Assembly: GCA_021784635.1 (NCBI GenBank) | Contig: JAJYHS010000221.1 | Coordinates: 1-21,740, forward strand | Direction: 5' to 3' | DNA: 21,740 nt | Origin: a bacterium | Lineage (GTDB): Bacteria; Bdellovibrionota; Bdellovibrionia; Bdellovibrionales; UBA1609 | Part shown: positions 1 to 8,581 of the stretch, piece after piece | Position numbering within the stretch: position 1 is the stretch's first letter | Layout of the letters: each line of letters begins with the position of its first letter | Made by a program: the position numbers and the translations under genes | The notes under the pieces: model-generated | What the model was told of the DNA's origin: nothing | What the model saw: only the letters and a program-made list of their open reading frames with translations | Databases searched by the model: none

Positions 1-703
1 CAGGATGAGAATTCATGTCGCTCACGATGTACTCAAATTCCGCACGGCGACCCGCATCGCTCAAAATTCGTAAATACGCACCCCGCTCCATTTTCTCACT
101 AACTTCACGATAAAACTCAACTTGGCTCGCACATAGAGCGGGATCGCGAAAAAAATGATCCGCGTGAATCAGATCGTGCAAAACAAATCCTAACGGATCG
201 CGTGAGTCGCTTACCCAGTCCGTCAATTCGGTAGGTTTGAATAAACAAGTAACAATGCGTTCACCCGAAGCCTGCCACTTAAGAAGTTTCTCAGCGGAGG
301 GGATATAATCTAGCAAGCGCAAGGAATAGCGCTTCTGAGCCCACCCCACTATTGCGCGATTGACGGCAAGCGGTACAGATCGCAGAGAATATTTTGCGAA
401 AATGGGCACACCCATAAGCTCGTTTAGAGAATCGCCTTCGTCATGCAAGAACACTTGCTGCCGCAGTTCCGGTCCAAATAAATTCCGATTATGCGGCCCG
501 CCTAAATAATCGCGCGGGCGAAAGACGCGCAAAAAATTCAAGATATACTCACTCACGACTTCAACGTCGCCCAATTGCCCCATTCGCCACTGTCGGTATA
601 ATTGCGTGATTCGAGGATGCAACTCGGAAATATGTGCGGCCGAACGCAATTCTTCTCGGGTCAGCAAATACCGCCGAAAATGCTTTTGTCTCAATCGTTT
701 CAC
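1..703 (-). CDS. Unrecognised protein with an HDxxHxxH motif, last visible gene of the heme operon, cut by the left edge
   Basis: The frame is open from a GTG at 703 to the window edge, giving 234 residues without a stop. The start follows an in-frame TAA at 713-715 and an AAGG-type ribosome site, 12 bases after the hemH stop, so it is almost certainly co-transcribed with hemH. I do not recognise the family. It is soluble-looking, rich in Arg, Leu and aromatic residues, with no signal peptide or membrane segment. The most striking part is H176-D-L-I-H180-A-D-H183 followed by F-F, and then Glu196 in a helix-like stretch, a spacing that could bind a metal. A role in a late heme step or heme handling is only an inference from position. 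The C-terminus is missing. Confidence 0.8.
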   Translation of the reverse strand, partial: MKRLRQKHFRRYLLTREELRSAAHISELHPRITQLYRQWRMGQLGDVEVVSEYILNFLRVFRPRDYLGGPHNRNLFGPELRQQVFLHDEGDSLNELMGVPIFAKYSLRSVPLAVNRAIVGWAQKRYSLRLLDYIPSAEKLLKWQASGERIVTCLFKPTELTDWVSDSRDPLGFVLHDLIHADHFFRDPALCASQVEFYREVSEKMERGAYLRILSDAGRRAEFEYIVSDMNSHP

Positions 704-715
704 ATTCGTGCCTTA

Positions 716-1711
716 TCAAAGTTGATAAACTTGCCAATAATTTTGATCCCGCACAATGTCAGCGACCGCGTTCACCCACTCGTCAAAGTCATTCAAGCAA
801 GGTACCAGCCGCAAATCTCCGCCCCCGTGCGCACAAAATTCATCGCGACCGCGAATCGCCACTTCTTCAAGTGTTTCTAAACAATCGGCGACAAAAGAAG
901 GGCAAGCCACCAACAATTTTCGCACTCCTTGCGCCGGTAAAGTTCGGTAAAAGTGGTCTGAAAAAGGTTGAATCCAGCGCTCGTTGAGTCGCGATTGAAA
1001 CCCAGTTGAGACCTTCTCTTTTGGCCACGCGCCGCGCTTATCCAGCTCCTCCGAAATCGCCGCCGTCGTCGCAAGACATTCATCCCGATAACTGCCAACC
1101 TGTCGAATGGGCAGACCATGATAACTGAGGAGTAAATGATCGGGTTGAAAAGTCTCAATTTCACTTACAATTTTCTTCGTTACGCACTCAATAAACCCGG
1201 GATGCCTAAAGAAACCGCGGCACTCAACTATTTCGCCACCAAACTGAAGCTCCCGCAAAATTTGTCGTACTCTAACGAGAGCGCTTTTCGTCGAAGACTC
1301 CGCGTACTGCGGGTACATGGGCAAAACATAGAGCTTATCAATGCTCGACAGTTCAATCAGCATTCGGTTCAGCGTCGCGCGAAGATCGGGCTCACCGTAA
1401 CGCATCGCCAACTTCACTTGTTTGATGTCTTCGGAAGACACAAATTGATCTTGCAATTTTTCGACAAACTTTTTTGATATGTGTAAAAGCGGCGAGCCTG
1501 TCTTTTCGCGCCAAATCTTATTGTACAACTGAGCCGACTTTGGCGAGCGAAACGGTACAATTACGACATTCACCAGAAACCATCGAAACAACCACGGCAA
1601 GTCAATCACGTACGGATCCATCAGAAATTCACGTAAATACGCGCCGACATCACCAACAGAAGTTGACTTCGGACTGCCAAGATTCATCACGAGAAGTGCG
1701 TTATTTTTCAA
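716..1711 (-). CDS. hemH: Ferrochelatase (HemH)
   Basis: This 331-residue protein inserts ferrous iron into the porphyrin as the last step of heme synthesis. The N-terminal LLVMNLGSP, the catalytic-histidine motif LSYHGLP (His198) and the C-terminal CPSFVADCLETLEE with its acidic residues (about 270-283) are all present. Length and order match proteobacterial ferrochelatases. Some bacterial members, such as that of Myxococcus, carry a [2Fe-2S] cluster held by four cysteines in a short insert after the active-site loop. Here that segment is short and has one cysteine (C212), and there is no C-terminal cysteine tail, so a cluster-free enzyme is expected. Its ATG overlaps the hemY stop as ATGA at 1708-1711. 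Whether the substrate is protoporphyrin or coproporphyrin cannot be told from this window. Confidence 0.96.
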   Translation of the reverse strand: MKNNALLVMNLGSPKSTSVGDVGAYLREFLMDPYVIDLPWLFRWFLVNVVIVPFRSPKSAQLYNKIWREKTGSPLLHISKKFVEKLQDQFVSSEDIKQVKLAMRYGEPDLRATLNRMLIELSSIDKLYVLPMYPQYAESSTKSALVRVRQILRELQFGGEIVECRGFFRHPGFIECVTKKIVSEIETFQPDHLLLSYHGLPIRQVGSYRDECLATTAAISEELDKRGAWPKEKVSTGFQSRLNERWIQPFSDHFYRTLPAQGVRKLLVACPSFVADCLETLEEVAIRGRDEFCAHGGGDLRLVPCLNDFDEWVNAVADIVRDQNYWQVYQL

Positions 1712-3036
1712 ATATCACTCGCAATCTGCCGCGCGAGTTCAAAATTACGCGCAAGAATTCGCCCCAATCCTATCTCACCCAGATAATTTCCGGTAAGATA
1801 CAGCCCGGCACCATGGCCCCGCCGGGCATTGCGTGAATCGGCCAAAATCCGCGGCACTTTACGCAACACCTCGCTGGTTGATAAATCGTAATGCGGTAAG
1901 GCGCGCGACCAGTGGGTAATTTTAAAATTCTTAAGCAACTTTCGATGCACTTCATTGCCGCCAGCTATTCGACGCAATAACCGTGCGCGGTCGATACAGA
2001 TTTTATTTATAATGATTTCATCTGAAGCTTGCGGGCCGCCGAACAACCACGTCTCGATCTCGCCGTCATGTGGACGGTCAAAAATGGAACTCGAAAACAA
2101 CACCCCCAAAGCGTTAAATTTCTCGCTCTTCGGGAACAGGCAACCAAATCCATTTGTTATCTCGTCGTGCCTGTCATTTTGTGAAAAAGCCACGGTCGCG
2201 GTTGTCAGCGGCAAATATTGAATTTTGGCAAGCTCGTGCGCCAACTCCGGCAAGCGTTCAGAAACCATTCCAGCGGCGACGTAGGCCGGCGCCGCAATCA
2301 CGGTCGTGATGTCATCGCGCCATTCAGCCGCCGTGTTCAAATGTGTAATGCAACCCAATTCTTCGACCTTCTTCGATAAGGCTAATATAAGATCACCCAT
2401 ACCCTGTTTTGGCGAAACTGTTCCGCGGGGGTAGCGTTTTTGATTGTCGCCATTTTTAAACCCGTCGTTTTGACCCTTACTCCGGCCCTTTTTTCGCATG
2501 CCCCGAACGTAGTCAAGTAATGTGTCAGCGGCCACGTCGTCGGTTCCGAGCACTCCTTGCAGAGCCGGACCGATGAGATAATCGAATGCACTCGCTCCGA
2601 ATTGTCGACTCACCCATTCTTTGGCCGTTATGCCAAGGGGTTTAGCCCCGCTTGTTTCATTGCCGGCATTGCGAACACCGTTTAATGCCCGGTGCAAACC
2701 GATTTTAGATAGGCCCTGCGTCAGCCGCAACGTTTCGCCCACACGCAAAGGCCACTTACGTGGGCGCTCGCGAAAGACGTAACGGGCGCGGGTAGATTGG
2801 TTAGGCCGATCCGCATATTCAAGATCTAGCTCATGAATCAGATCGTCAACAAGTGGTGATCCGATTAAACCGCTGGCCGCAGTTTCAACCTTCCCCCATC
2901 CCAAAGATAAGGTCGAAATTAGACCACCGAGTCGATCCGACTTTTCAAATAGTTCAACTTTTACGCCAGCACGCGACAGATAGTAGGCCAGGCTCAGCCC
3001 GCTAAAACCGCCGCCGATAATGCAAACTTTTTTCAT
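1708..3036 (-). CDS. hemY: FAD-dependent protoporphyrinogen/coproporphyrinogen oxidase
   Basis: This 442-residue flavoprotein (called hemG in some genomes) removes six electrons from the porphyrinogen, using oxygen as acceptor in characterised relatives. The N-terminus has the dinucleotide-binding fold IIGGGFSGLS followed by an acidic strand end (LFEKSDRLGG, about 29-38). The C-terminus has the second FAD contact, LYLTGNYLGEIGLGR, typical of the PPOX/amine-oxidase superfamily. There is no membrane helix, as expected for a peripheral enzyme. It sits between hemE and hemH with ATGA overlaps at both ends (3033-3036 and 1708-1711), which supports the PPOX assignment over a generic amine oxidase. 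A run of lysines and arginines around residues 180-205 (RKKGRSKGQ and on) looks like an exposed loop. Confidence 0.93.
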   Translation of the reverse strand: MKKVCIIGGGFSGLSLAYYLSRAGVKVELFEKSDRLGGLISTLSLGWGKVETAASGLIGSPLVDDLIHELDLEYADRPNQSTRARYVFRERPRKWPLRVGETLRLTQGLSKIGLHRALNGVRNAGNETSGAKPLGITAKEWVSRQFGASAFDYLIGPALQGVLGTDDVAADTLLDYVRGMRKKGRSKGQNDGFKNGDNQKRYPRGTVSPKQGMGDLILALSKKVEELGCITHLNTAAEWRDDITTVIAAPAYVAAGMVSERLPELAHELAKIQYLPLTTATVAFSQNDRHDEITNGFGCLFPKSEKFNALGVLFSSSIFDRPHDGEIETWLFGGPQASDEIIINKICIDRARLLRRIAGGNEVHRKLLKNFKITHWSRALPHYDLSTSEVLRKVPRILADSRNARRGHGAGLYLTGNYLGEIGLGRILARNFELARQIASDI

Positions 3037-4055
3037 TTTGAAAATGCCTCACGCACTTTTTGTACAAATCGACGCACATTTTCTTCGGGAGTTTTCGGCA
3101 ACACCCCGTGCCCCAAACCGCAAACCCAACCGGCGCGGTCTTCAGCGCGCATTTCGCATAGGGGGGCAAGCCACTTCTGCAGCTGCTTTTCAAATTCACT
3201 CGGCTCAAGCAGCATTAAGGACTGGTTGAAGTTACCTTGAATAAATCCGGCATGTTTATCTCTGAGCGCTGCACTCAAATCCCAGTGATGATCGAGACCA
3301 ATTCCCGCGAGATTCGTTTCGATAAAAAACTTCGAGATATGATGCATTTGAGTTTGCTTCGAATAGTACCCGAGACGATGTGGAAACATACCGGCCAGCT
3401 CCTGAATTCCCGGACAAACCAACTCATCAAACAACACGGGATCAAGTTCACCCGCCGACGTATCGAAAATCATCACAATTTCGGCGCCACCTTCTAATTG
3501 AAGCGCGATATTTCGTTTGAGAAGCTCCAGCATCACTAAGGAGAATTTTATAAATAATCCCCTGTCGGCGATGTTCGCGCCTGTCGCATAGTTGAACAAT
3601 GTCCACGGGCCGCCAACAAAACCAATTAAACTTTTCTCATTAGGTAGCGTTTCGCGCGTCAGCTGCATTGCCCGCTTTTGAAACTCCAGATGTTTGGCGG
3701 CTTCATCCACGCCGCGCAATCGCTTAAACATTTTTGCGTCGAGGGGGCTTTCAAATTGTGGCGCGGGGTTGTATGCGAGTTTCATCCCCAGAGCTTCAAG
3801 CGGAAATAAAAGATCGCTAAACAAGATGGCAACATCAAAATCGAAATCGCGAACAGGCCCAAGCGCAACTTCTGCCGCAAGTTCAGGTTCTTTACAAAGT
3901 TGCATAAACGTATAGCGTTCGCGCAATTTCTGATAGTGCCGGTGGTAGCGGCCCGCCTGTCGCATAAACCAGATCGGCGGCACGTTTTGTGCTTTCTTCG
4001 CGCACGCATTTTGAAATTTTATATTGCCAACGCGGGCATGCTCGTTGGTCGTCAC
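3033..4055 (-). CDS. hemE: Uroporphyrinogen decarboxylase (HemE)
   Basis: This enzyme decarboxylates the four acetate groups of uroporphyrinogen III to give coproporphyrinogen III. Both family signatures are clear: PPIWFMRQAGRY near the N-terminus, with the substrate-binding arginines, and GFVGGPWTLFNYA in the middle. An aspartate in the FSDLLFPLEALG stretch matches the catalytic-pocket region. I chose the GTG at 4055, which overlaps the response regulator stop as GTGA and gives 340 residues, the usual family length. A GTG at 4067 would add four residues and remains possible. The gene follows the two-component system without a gap and is coupled to hemY by an ATGA overlap. Confidence 0.95.
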   Translation of the reverse strand: MTTNEHARVGNIKFQNACAKKAQNVPPIWFMRQAGRYHRHYQKLRERYTFMQLCKEPELAAEVALGPVRDFDFDVAILFSDLLFPLEALGMKLAYNPAPQFESPLDAKMFKRLRGVDEAAKHLEFQKRAMQLTRETLPNEKSLIGFVGGPWTLFNYATGANIADRGLFIKFSLVMLELLKRNIALQLEGGAEIVMIFDTSAGELDPVLFDELVCPGIQELAGMFPHRLGYYSKQTQMHHISKFFIETNLAGIGLDHHWDLSAALRDKHAGFIQGNFNQSLMLLEPSEFEKQLQKWLAPLCEMRAEDRAGWVCGLGHGVLPKTPEENVRRFVQKVREAFSK

Positions 4056-4750
4056 GATTGCACCCACTGATAACCTATCCCGCGAACCGAAACAATTTTC
4101 TGGCCTGCAATGGGCCCTAAAAGCTGTCGTAAACGAACGATCACATTATCAACAGTTCGATTCGATGGGTATTCGTTCACCCCCCAAACACGATCAAGAA
4201 GTTCGTCTCGACTGACAACACTCGGGGAGCGCTCTATCAAAAGCCGCAATACGCGGGCCTCTTTGGCGTTGAGTTTTTCTTTTGTAAGGTCTCCGTCGCC
4301 GTTTGAACGCTCGACCGATAAAGACGCGAAGTCGACGGTCACATCGGCCAGGGTCAATTTTTGACTTCGGGGATGATTACGAAGAACGTGCCGCACGCGC
4401 AAAAATAGTTCTCTCAAATGAAACGGTTTTGGAATAAATTCTTCTGCGCCAATTTCGTAACCGCGTAGCCGGTCTTCGGCCGAACTTTGCGCCGTTAAAA
4501 ATATGATCGGCACATCGCTGGTGGAGCGAATTTCTTTACCTACTTCAAAACCGCTGCCGTCGGGTAAACCCACATCTAAAATTAAAAGATCAAAAGTATT
4601 TGCTAACTCTTGTTTATTTATTTCGCCAATGGACCGCGCCCATTTCACATCGAAGCCTTCTTTGTGCAAACGTTCAGTCAAAGTGACGCCAAGACTTTGA
4701 TCGTCTTCAAGCAAAAATACCCGCGAACTTGTTACCGCCGAATTTTTCAT
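4052..4750 (-). CDS. OmpR-family response regulator inside the heme operon
   Basis: This 232-residue protein has a receiver domain and a winged-helix DNA-binding domain. The acidic pocket (E15, D16, D17), phosphoacceptor Asp59 in LLILDVGLPDG, Thr86 and Lys108 in IPKPF are all intact, so phosphorylation should work. The C-terminal half, with VVSRDELLDRVWG, the recognition helix RTVDNVIVRLRQLLG and the wing VRGIGYQW, is of OmpR/PhoB type. I chose the ATG at 4750 because it forms an ATGA overlap with the kinase stop; in-frame sequence further upstream lies inside the kinase gene. It is the partner of that kinase. Given its place between hemL and hemE it probably responds to heme, porphyrin, iron or oxygen status, and may control this operon. 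That target is an inference. Confidence 0.95.
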   Translation of the reverse strand: MKNSAVTSSRVFLLEDDQSLGVTLTERLHKEGFDVKWARSIGEINKQELANTFDLLILDVGLPDGSGFEVGKEIRSTSDVPIIFLTAQSSAEDRLRGYEIGAEEFIPKPFHLRELFLRVRHVLRNHPRSQKLTLADVTVDFASLSVERSNGDGDLTKEKLNAKEARVLRLLIERSPSVVSRDELLDRVWGVNEYPSNRTVDNVIVRLRQLLGPIAGQKIVSVRGIGYQWVQS

Positions 4751-5655
4751 GTTTTCATTATTCCCGGCAGAACGATCTCTATGCAAAATCCATCGTGCAA
4801 CGTTTCGAATTTGACCGAACCCTGCATGCGCTCAACATAGCTTTTTACCGTAAACAGCCCCAAACCACTCCCGCTCGAAGGGTTATGGCGAAAAAACATT
4901 TCACCCAACCGTTTGACGTCGCCATGAAACCCATGACCGTTATCAAATACGCGCAATCGCACTCCGTTCGCAACGGCACCGCCCTTTGAGCTCGTAATCA
5001 TACTTTTAGCCTGAATCGTGACGCGAGTGGCTTGCCCGTGAATAATCGAATTGTGAATCAGGTTGCTCAGCACCGACTCCATCGCTCGCCCGTCCACATT
5101 GAGAACAGCATCGGAGCTGCCGTTCATATCCGCAACTATTTCAATTTGTGGCCAGGAATCTTGCAAAAGGTCAACAAGCGAAAGAAGCGATCGCGCTTCG
5201 GGATGCAAAGATGAACCGGTAGACGGGCGGGGTCGGGAGTGTGCGCCAATAAAAAGCGAATTCTGCACTTGTGTTTCAAGTCGCGAAGTATCTGTGATAA
5301 GACGGTTGAACAATTCATTAAGCGAAGAATCGCGGTTATCGGCGCGCAAACTTTCGGTTTGAAGCCGCACGCGCGCCAATGCCGTTTTTAAATCGTGAGT
5401 AAAGCCGGCCACAAACTCTTCAAGCTTTTGCATTTGCCGCTTTTCACGCAAAAGAAGATAGACCGTGATGCCGCCCGTGACGAGAACTAGAAAGAGCAGC
5501 GTGCCGCCCTCCCACATGAGCATGTTGCGATGCTGTACCATGGTGCTCGACGGTTCATACCGATCGATAAGCGAAACCGCAAAAATCATCCACCACAAAA
5601 TCAAAACGAAAATAAACGCGTGTAAAAACGTAGCAAGAAAAAGGCGCCAGTTCAC
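4747..5655 (-). CDS. Membrane sensor histidine kinase inside the heme operon
   Basis: This 302-residue kinase starts at a GTG that overlaps the hemL stop as GTGA. It has two transmembrane segments (about 4-29 and 51-69) with only about 20 residues between them, so there is almost no periplasmic sensor domain, and there is no HAMP or PAS domain. The H-box [10 protein letters not shown] carries phosphoacceptor His87. The ATPase part has the N-box NLIHN (198-202), G1 box DNGHGF (238-243) and G2 box GSGLGLF (262-268). Such short-loop kinases usually sense membrane-located cues or act through a partner membrane protein. In this operon a lipophilic porphyrin, heme or a redox signal is plausible, but nothing in the sequence identifies the ligand. 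It is coupled by ATGA to the regulator gene. Confidence 0.94.
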   Translation of the reverse strand: MNWRLFLATFLHAFIFVLILWWMIFAVSLIDRYEPSSTMVQHRNMLMWEGGTLLFLVLVTGGITVYLLLREKRQMQKLEEFVAGFTHDLKTALARVRLQTESLRADNRDSSLNELFNRLITDTSRLETQVQNSLFIGAHSRPRPSTGSSLHPEARSLLSLVDLLQDSWPQIEIVADMNGSSDAVLNVDGRAMESVLSNLIHNSIIHGQATRVTIQAKSMITSSKGGAVANGVRLRVFDNGHGFHGDVKRLGEMFFRHNPSSGSGLGLFTVKSYVERMQGSVKFETLHDGFCIEIVLPGIMKT

Positions 5656-6989
5656 TTGACCGCCTTTTCTGCGGCCGCAACCAAAATTTCGCCGGCTGCT
5701 TGCAAAATTTCAGGTGTATGGGCTAACGAAATAAAACACACTTCATAGGGGCTGGGCGGCAAATATACACCGGCATTAAGCGCATGGCGAAAAAATCGCG
5801 AATACCACTCGCGTGCTTCGGGATGCATTTGGTCCGGTCTTCTAATCATCCGCTCACCTGCCGCTTCTGGCGTCGTTTCGCTGCCAAGATTTTCAGGAAT
5901 CGGATGCAACCAAAACAAGCTCGCACGCCGTACCAATCGCACCGGCAAATCGCGCGCATTAAGTTCGGCTGAGACCCAATCGCCGAAATATTTCGCTCGG
6001 CTTTCGAGTTCAGTATAAACATGGTGAATTTCAATTTTCTTTAATGTCGCAAGCCCCGCGCGCATGCCGATCGGATTAGCCGCGAGCGTTCCAGCTTGAT
6101 AAACCGGACCCGTAGGGGCCACAAGCTCCATAAGGTCACGCCGGCCCGCATAGGCGCCAACCGGAAACCCTCCGCCGATAATCTTACCGTAGGTTACGAG
6201 ATCCGGTTTTATTCCGAGCTGTTCAGCCATGCCACCCAGCCCAACGCGAAAACCGGAAATGACTTCGTCGAAAATAACAAGCGCCCCACAAGAGCGCGCC
6301 CGCCTAACCACATGTTCAATCCACTCTCTTCTCTGCGGGAGCAAACCAAAATTAGCCGGCAGAGGTTCGATGATCACCGCCGCAAGTTCGTGACCGAAAT
6401 TTGCCACAGCCTTCGAAAATTCACGTTCATCGTCGAGCCGGCACACAACGGTTGTACTGGCAACTTGCGAAGAAACTCCGCCACTGTCCGATGCCGAGCT
6501 GCCGGCAAGTCCACTGCCCGCGCGGACAAGAAGCGAATCGGCGTGACCGTGATAGCAACCATCGAATTTCAAAACAAGATCACGCTTTGTCGCCGCCCGG
6601 GCCACACGAAGTGCGCTCATCACGGCTTCGGTTCCGGAACAAACAAAACGGATCGATTCAACAAACGGCAACCGGGAGGTGATCCACTCGGCAAGCTCAA
6701 GCGAATAGGGTTCACACGCGCCGAATGTCCACGCTTCAGCCACAGCCGTTCGCACGACGCTTTCGACATCCGGATCGCGGTGGCCCAAAATGTTCGGACC
6801 GAAACTCTGGCAAAAATCAATGTACCGTTTATTTTCGACAGAAGTCAGATAAGCGCCTTGCGCAGTTTTAAAAAAAATCGGGTCACCACCCACGGAACGA
6901 AAAGATCGCACCGGACTATGCACACCACCGGGTGAAACCCTTTTGGCCCGTTCAAACAAATCGTGGGAGTTCATTTCGAATTCGTTCAT
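5652..6989 (-). CDS. hemL: Glutamate-1-semialdehyde 2,1-aminomutase (HemL)
   Basis: This PLP enzyme converts glutamate-1-semialdehyde to 5-aminolevulinate and so works directly after HemA. The N-terminus ([20 protein letters not shown]) and FGPNILGH are diagnostic. The PLP site is intact, with Asp241 in [10 protein letters not shown] and the Schiff-base Lys269 in [14 protein letters not shown], and GTLAANP follows at about 300. I chose the ATG at 6989 because it overlaps the hemCD stop as ATGA and gives 445 residues, close to family size; a second ATG at 6974 is possible. Between about 352 and 395 the usual semialdehyde-mutase sequence is replaced by a divergent stretch (LHPIPENLG onward), which should lie at the surface of the C-terminal domain. 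Confidence 0.96.
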   Translation of the reverse strand: MNEFEMNSHDLFERAKRVSPGGVHSPVRSFRSVGGDPIFFKTAQGAYLTSVENKRYIDFCQSFGPNILGHRDPDVESVVRTAVAEAWTFGACEPYSLELAEWITSRLPFVESIRFVCSGTEAVMSALRVARAATKRDLVLKFDGCYHGHADSLLVRAGSGLAGSSASDSGGVSSQVASTTVVCRLDDEREFSKAVANFGHELAAVIIEPLPANFGLLPQRREWIEHVVRRARSCGALVIFDEVISGFRVGLGGMAEQLGIKPDLVTYGKIIGGGFPVGAYAGRRDLMELVAPTGPVYQAGTLAANPIGMRAGLATLKKIEIHHVYTELESRAKYFGDWVSAELNARDLPVRLVRRASLFWLHPIPENLGSETTPEAAGERMIRRPDQMHPEAREWYSRFFRHALNAGVYLPPSPYEVCFISLAHTPEILQAAGEILVAAAEKAVK

Positions 6990-8581
6990 AAAACATCTTG
7001 TAGCCACGATTCGTGCGAAAGGTAAACAGAAACTCGCGACGTCACGTTGCGAAGACGCTCGTAGGTGCTCCCAGGGCCGCAAGAATGGTAGCCTTTTTGA
7101 AGTACGTCGTGAAAATGACGATCGGCCCGCTCAAACTGCGAAAAACTGCTCCAGTAGAAATGGGTTTTACCGGTTAAATCCGGCAGGTCCGATTCAGGCG
7201 CATCAACTAACTCGTAGGTTGCGACGATCGGCATACCTTCGCGCTCGCTTGACCCAGTGTCGCCCTCACGATGAGTTAACTTCGTAAATTGAGGTAAACG
7301 GCCAAGTATGTGTTCAAGAGCCATTGGTTCCGTCTCGCCGCGGCCGTCTTGGCAGCCTGAGACCCAAATGCCCCGCGCCGCCAGTTTGCGCCACGTTTTA
7401 ATTCCGCTCGCCCAGGCAATGCAGTCGCTATCTAAAAAACCTTCGCCAAAATTTTCAGGCCACGCATCCGCTCGCGCGACAAATAAATCGCGATCCTTTA
7501 GCTCGGATCTATCAAATTGAATCAGACGACGCCCTGAAACGAAATTATTTGCTCCCGTTTCAAGCGGATAAATATGCTCTCTAGTTGTTTTTGGAATTTG
7601 AAATTGCGAGCGGTCTTGAACCAGCCGGGTAAACCAAAACGATTTCTGATCAACGCCTTGGCCCCGGCCATTTTGAATTTGCCCGTAAGGTCGCGTCTCA
7701 TACGTAATGCCAATTTTTTGATGGCAGCCCCCGCCGTAGCGCTGAAATATTTCGCGCTCGGCACAAACATCAAACCATGTCGCTTGATCATTGATCGCCT
7801 GCAACAGCGAACGCATATCCTCACGGTCGCGCGCTATTTCAACGGCAAGCGCCCCTTGCGCTGGAGCAGTAGGAGCTTGTGAAACCGGCAAAACCTGAAA
7901 CTTCGATATCGATAATGCCTTCCTTAAAATTGCCCGCGAAGTCGCAAACTCGGCTGGCGAAGCATTTGCAACGTCTTGCGAAGACAAAAGACGATCGAGC
8001 GCCGCTTTGGCGACAACCCAAGCCGAAACTTTTTGATTTTCACAATATTTTTGCGCACGCGTGGCCACATTGCCCCGAACCGGCGAAAAAATAATTTGTT
8101 GCCGCGTTGGCAACGACCATTGCAAAAAATCGCGAATATTATATTCACGCCGAGGCGATGACGAAAACACTTGAAACGGACGCGGCTCGACTGCCCCGCG
8201 CGGTCCGCTTGCTCGCAGTTTGGCGTCACTGTGTCTCATGAGGTGATCGCGTTTCACTAATACGACGTCACGCACATCAGCCCGCGGTCGTGTTGCAACA
8301 ATTTCGGTACGAGGATTCACTTCCGTCGGTAGATCCATCCAAGAATGCACGACGAGGTCACACTCCCCGAGCGCGAGTTTTTCCGACAAGTCAGCTGTGA
8401 AAACGCCTTTTTCTGGCATTTTCCACAAAGGGTCATTTAAATTCGCGTCGCCAAGCGAACTTGAAAAACGATATTCTATCCGCACTTCCGGATGAGCACG
8501 CAAAATCGCACGCCCCACCTCGTAGGCTTGCAATCGCGCCAAATCGCTTTTTCGAGATGCTATTCGCAAAACTGAATTCAT
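6986..8581 (-). CDS. hemCD: Fused porphobilinogen deaminase and uroporphyrinogen-III synthase (HemCD)
   Basis: This 531-residue protein joins two consecutive enzymes. Residues 1-300 are a divergent porphobilinogen deaminase. They show IRIASR-like [15 protein letters not shown], catalytic Asp83 in HSWMDLP, the double Arg144-145 in SSPRREY, RGNVATR (168-174) and the dipyrromethane cofactor cysteine C286 in GGGCHQKIG. The lysine that normally precedes the catalytic aspartate (HSMKD) is methionine here. Residues from about 345 to the end have the loose two-lobed pattern of uroporphyrinogen-III synthase, best seen as [10 protein letters not shown] near 475 and [10 protein letters not shown] near 501. 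HemC-HemD fusions are known, for example in Leptospira. The gene is coupled to hemA and hemL by ATGA overlaps. The HemD half is much less certain than the HemC half. Confidence 0.88.
   Translation of the reverse strand: MNSVLRIASRKSDLARLQAYEVGRAILRAHPEVRIEYRFSSSLGDANLNDPLWKMPEKGVFTADLSEKLALGECDLVVHSWMDLPTEVNPRTEIVATRPRADVRDVVLVKRDHLMRHSDAKLRASGPRGAVEPRPFQVFSSSPRREYNIRDFLQWSLPTRQQIIFSPVRGNVATRAQKYCENQKVSAWVVAKAALDRLLSSQDVANASPAEFATSRAILRKALSISKFQVLPVSQAPTAPAQGALAVEIARDREDMRSLLQAINDQATWFDVCAEREIFQRYGGGCHQKIGITYETRPYGQIQNGRGQGVDQKSFWFTRLVQDRSQFQIPKTTREHIYPLETGANNFVSGRRLIQFDRSELKDRDLFVARADAWPENFGEGFLDSDCIAWASGIKTWRKLAARGIWVSGCQDGRGETEPMALEHILGRLPQFTKLTHREGDTGSSEREGMPIVATYELVDAPESDLPDLTGKTHFYWSSFSQFERADRHFHDVLQKGYHSCGPGSTYERLRNVTSRVSVYLSHESWLQDVL

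Noticed and set aside
716..1711. [2Fe-2S] ferrochelatase of the Myxococcus type
   Set aside because: The segment after the active-site loop holds one cysteine instead of four and there is no C-terminal cysteine tail.
6096..6935. A 279-codon open frame on the plus strand
   Set aside because: It is antisense to hemL, Arg/His/Thr-rich with no domain, and has no ribosome site; it is a shadow of the codon use of hemL.
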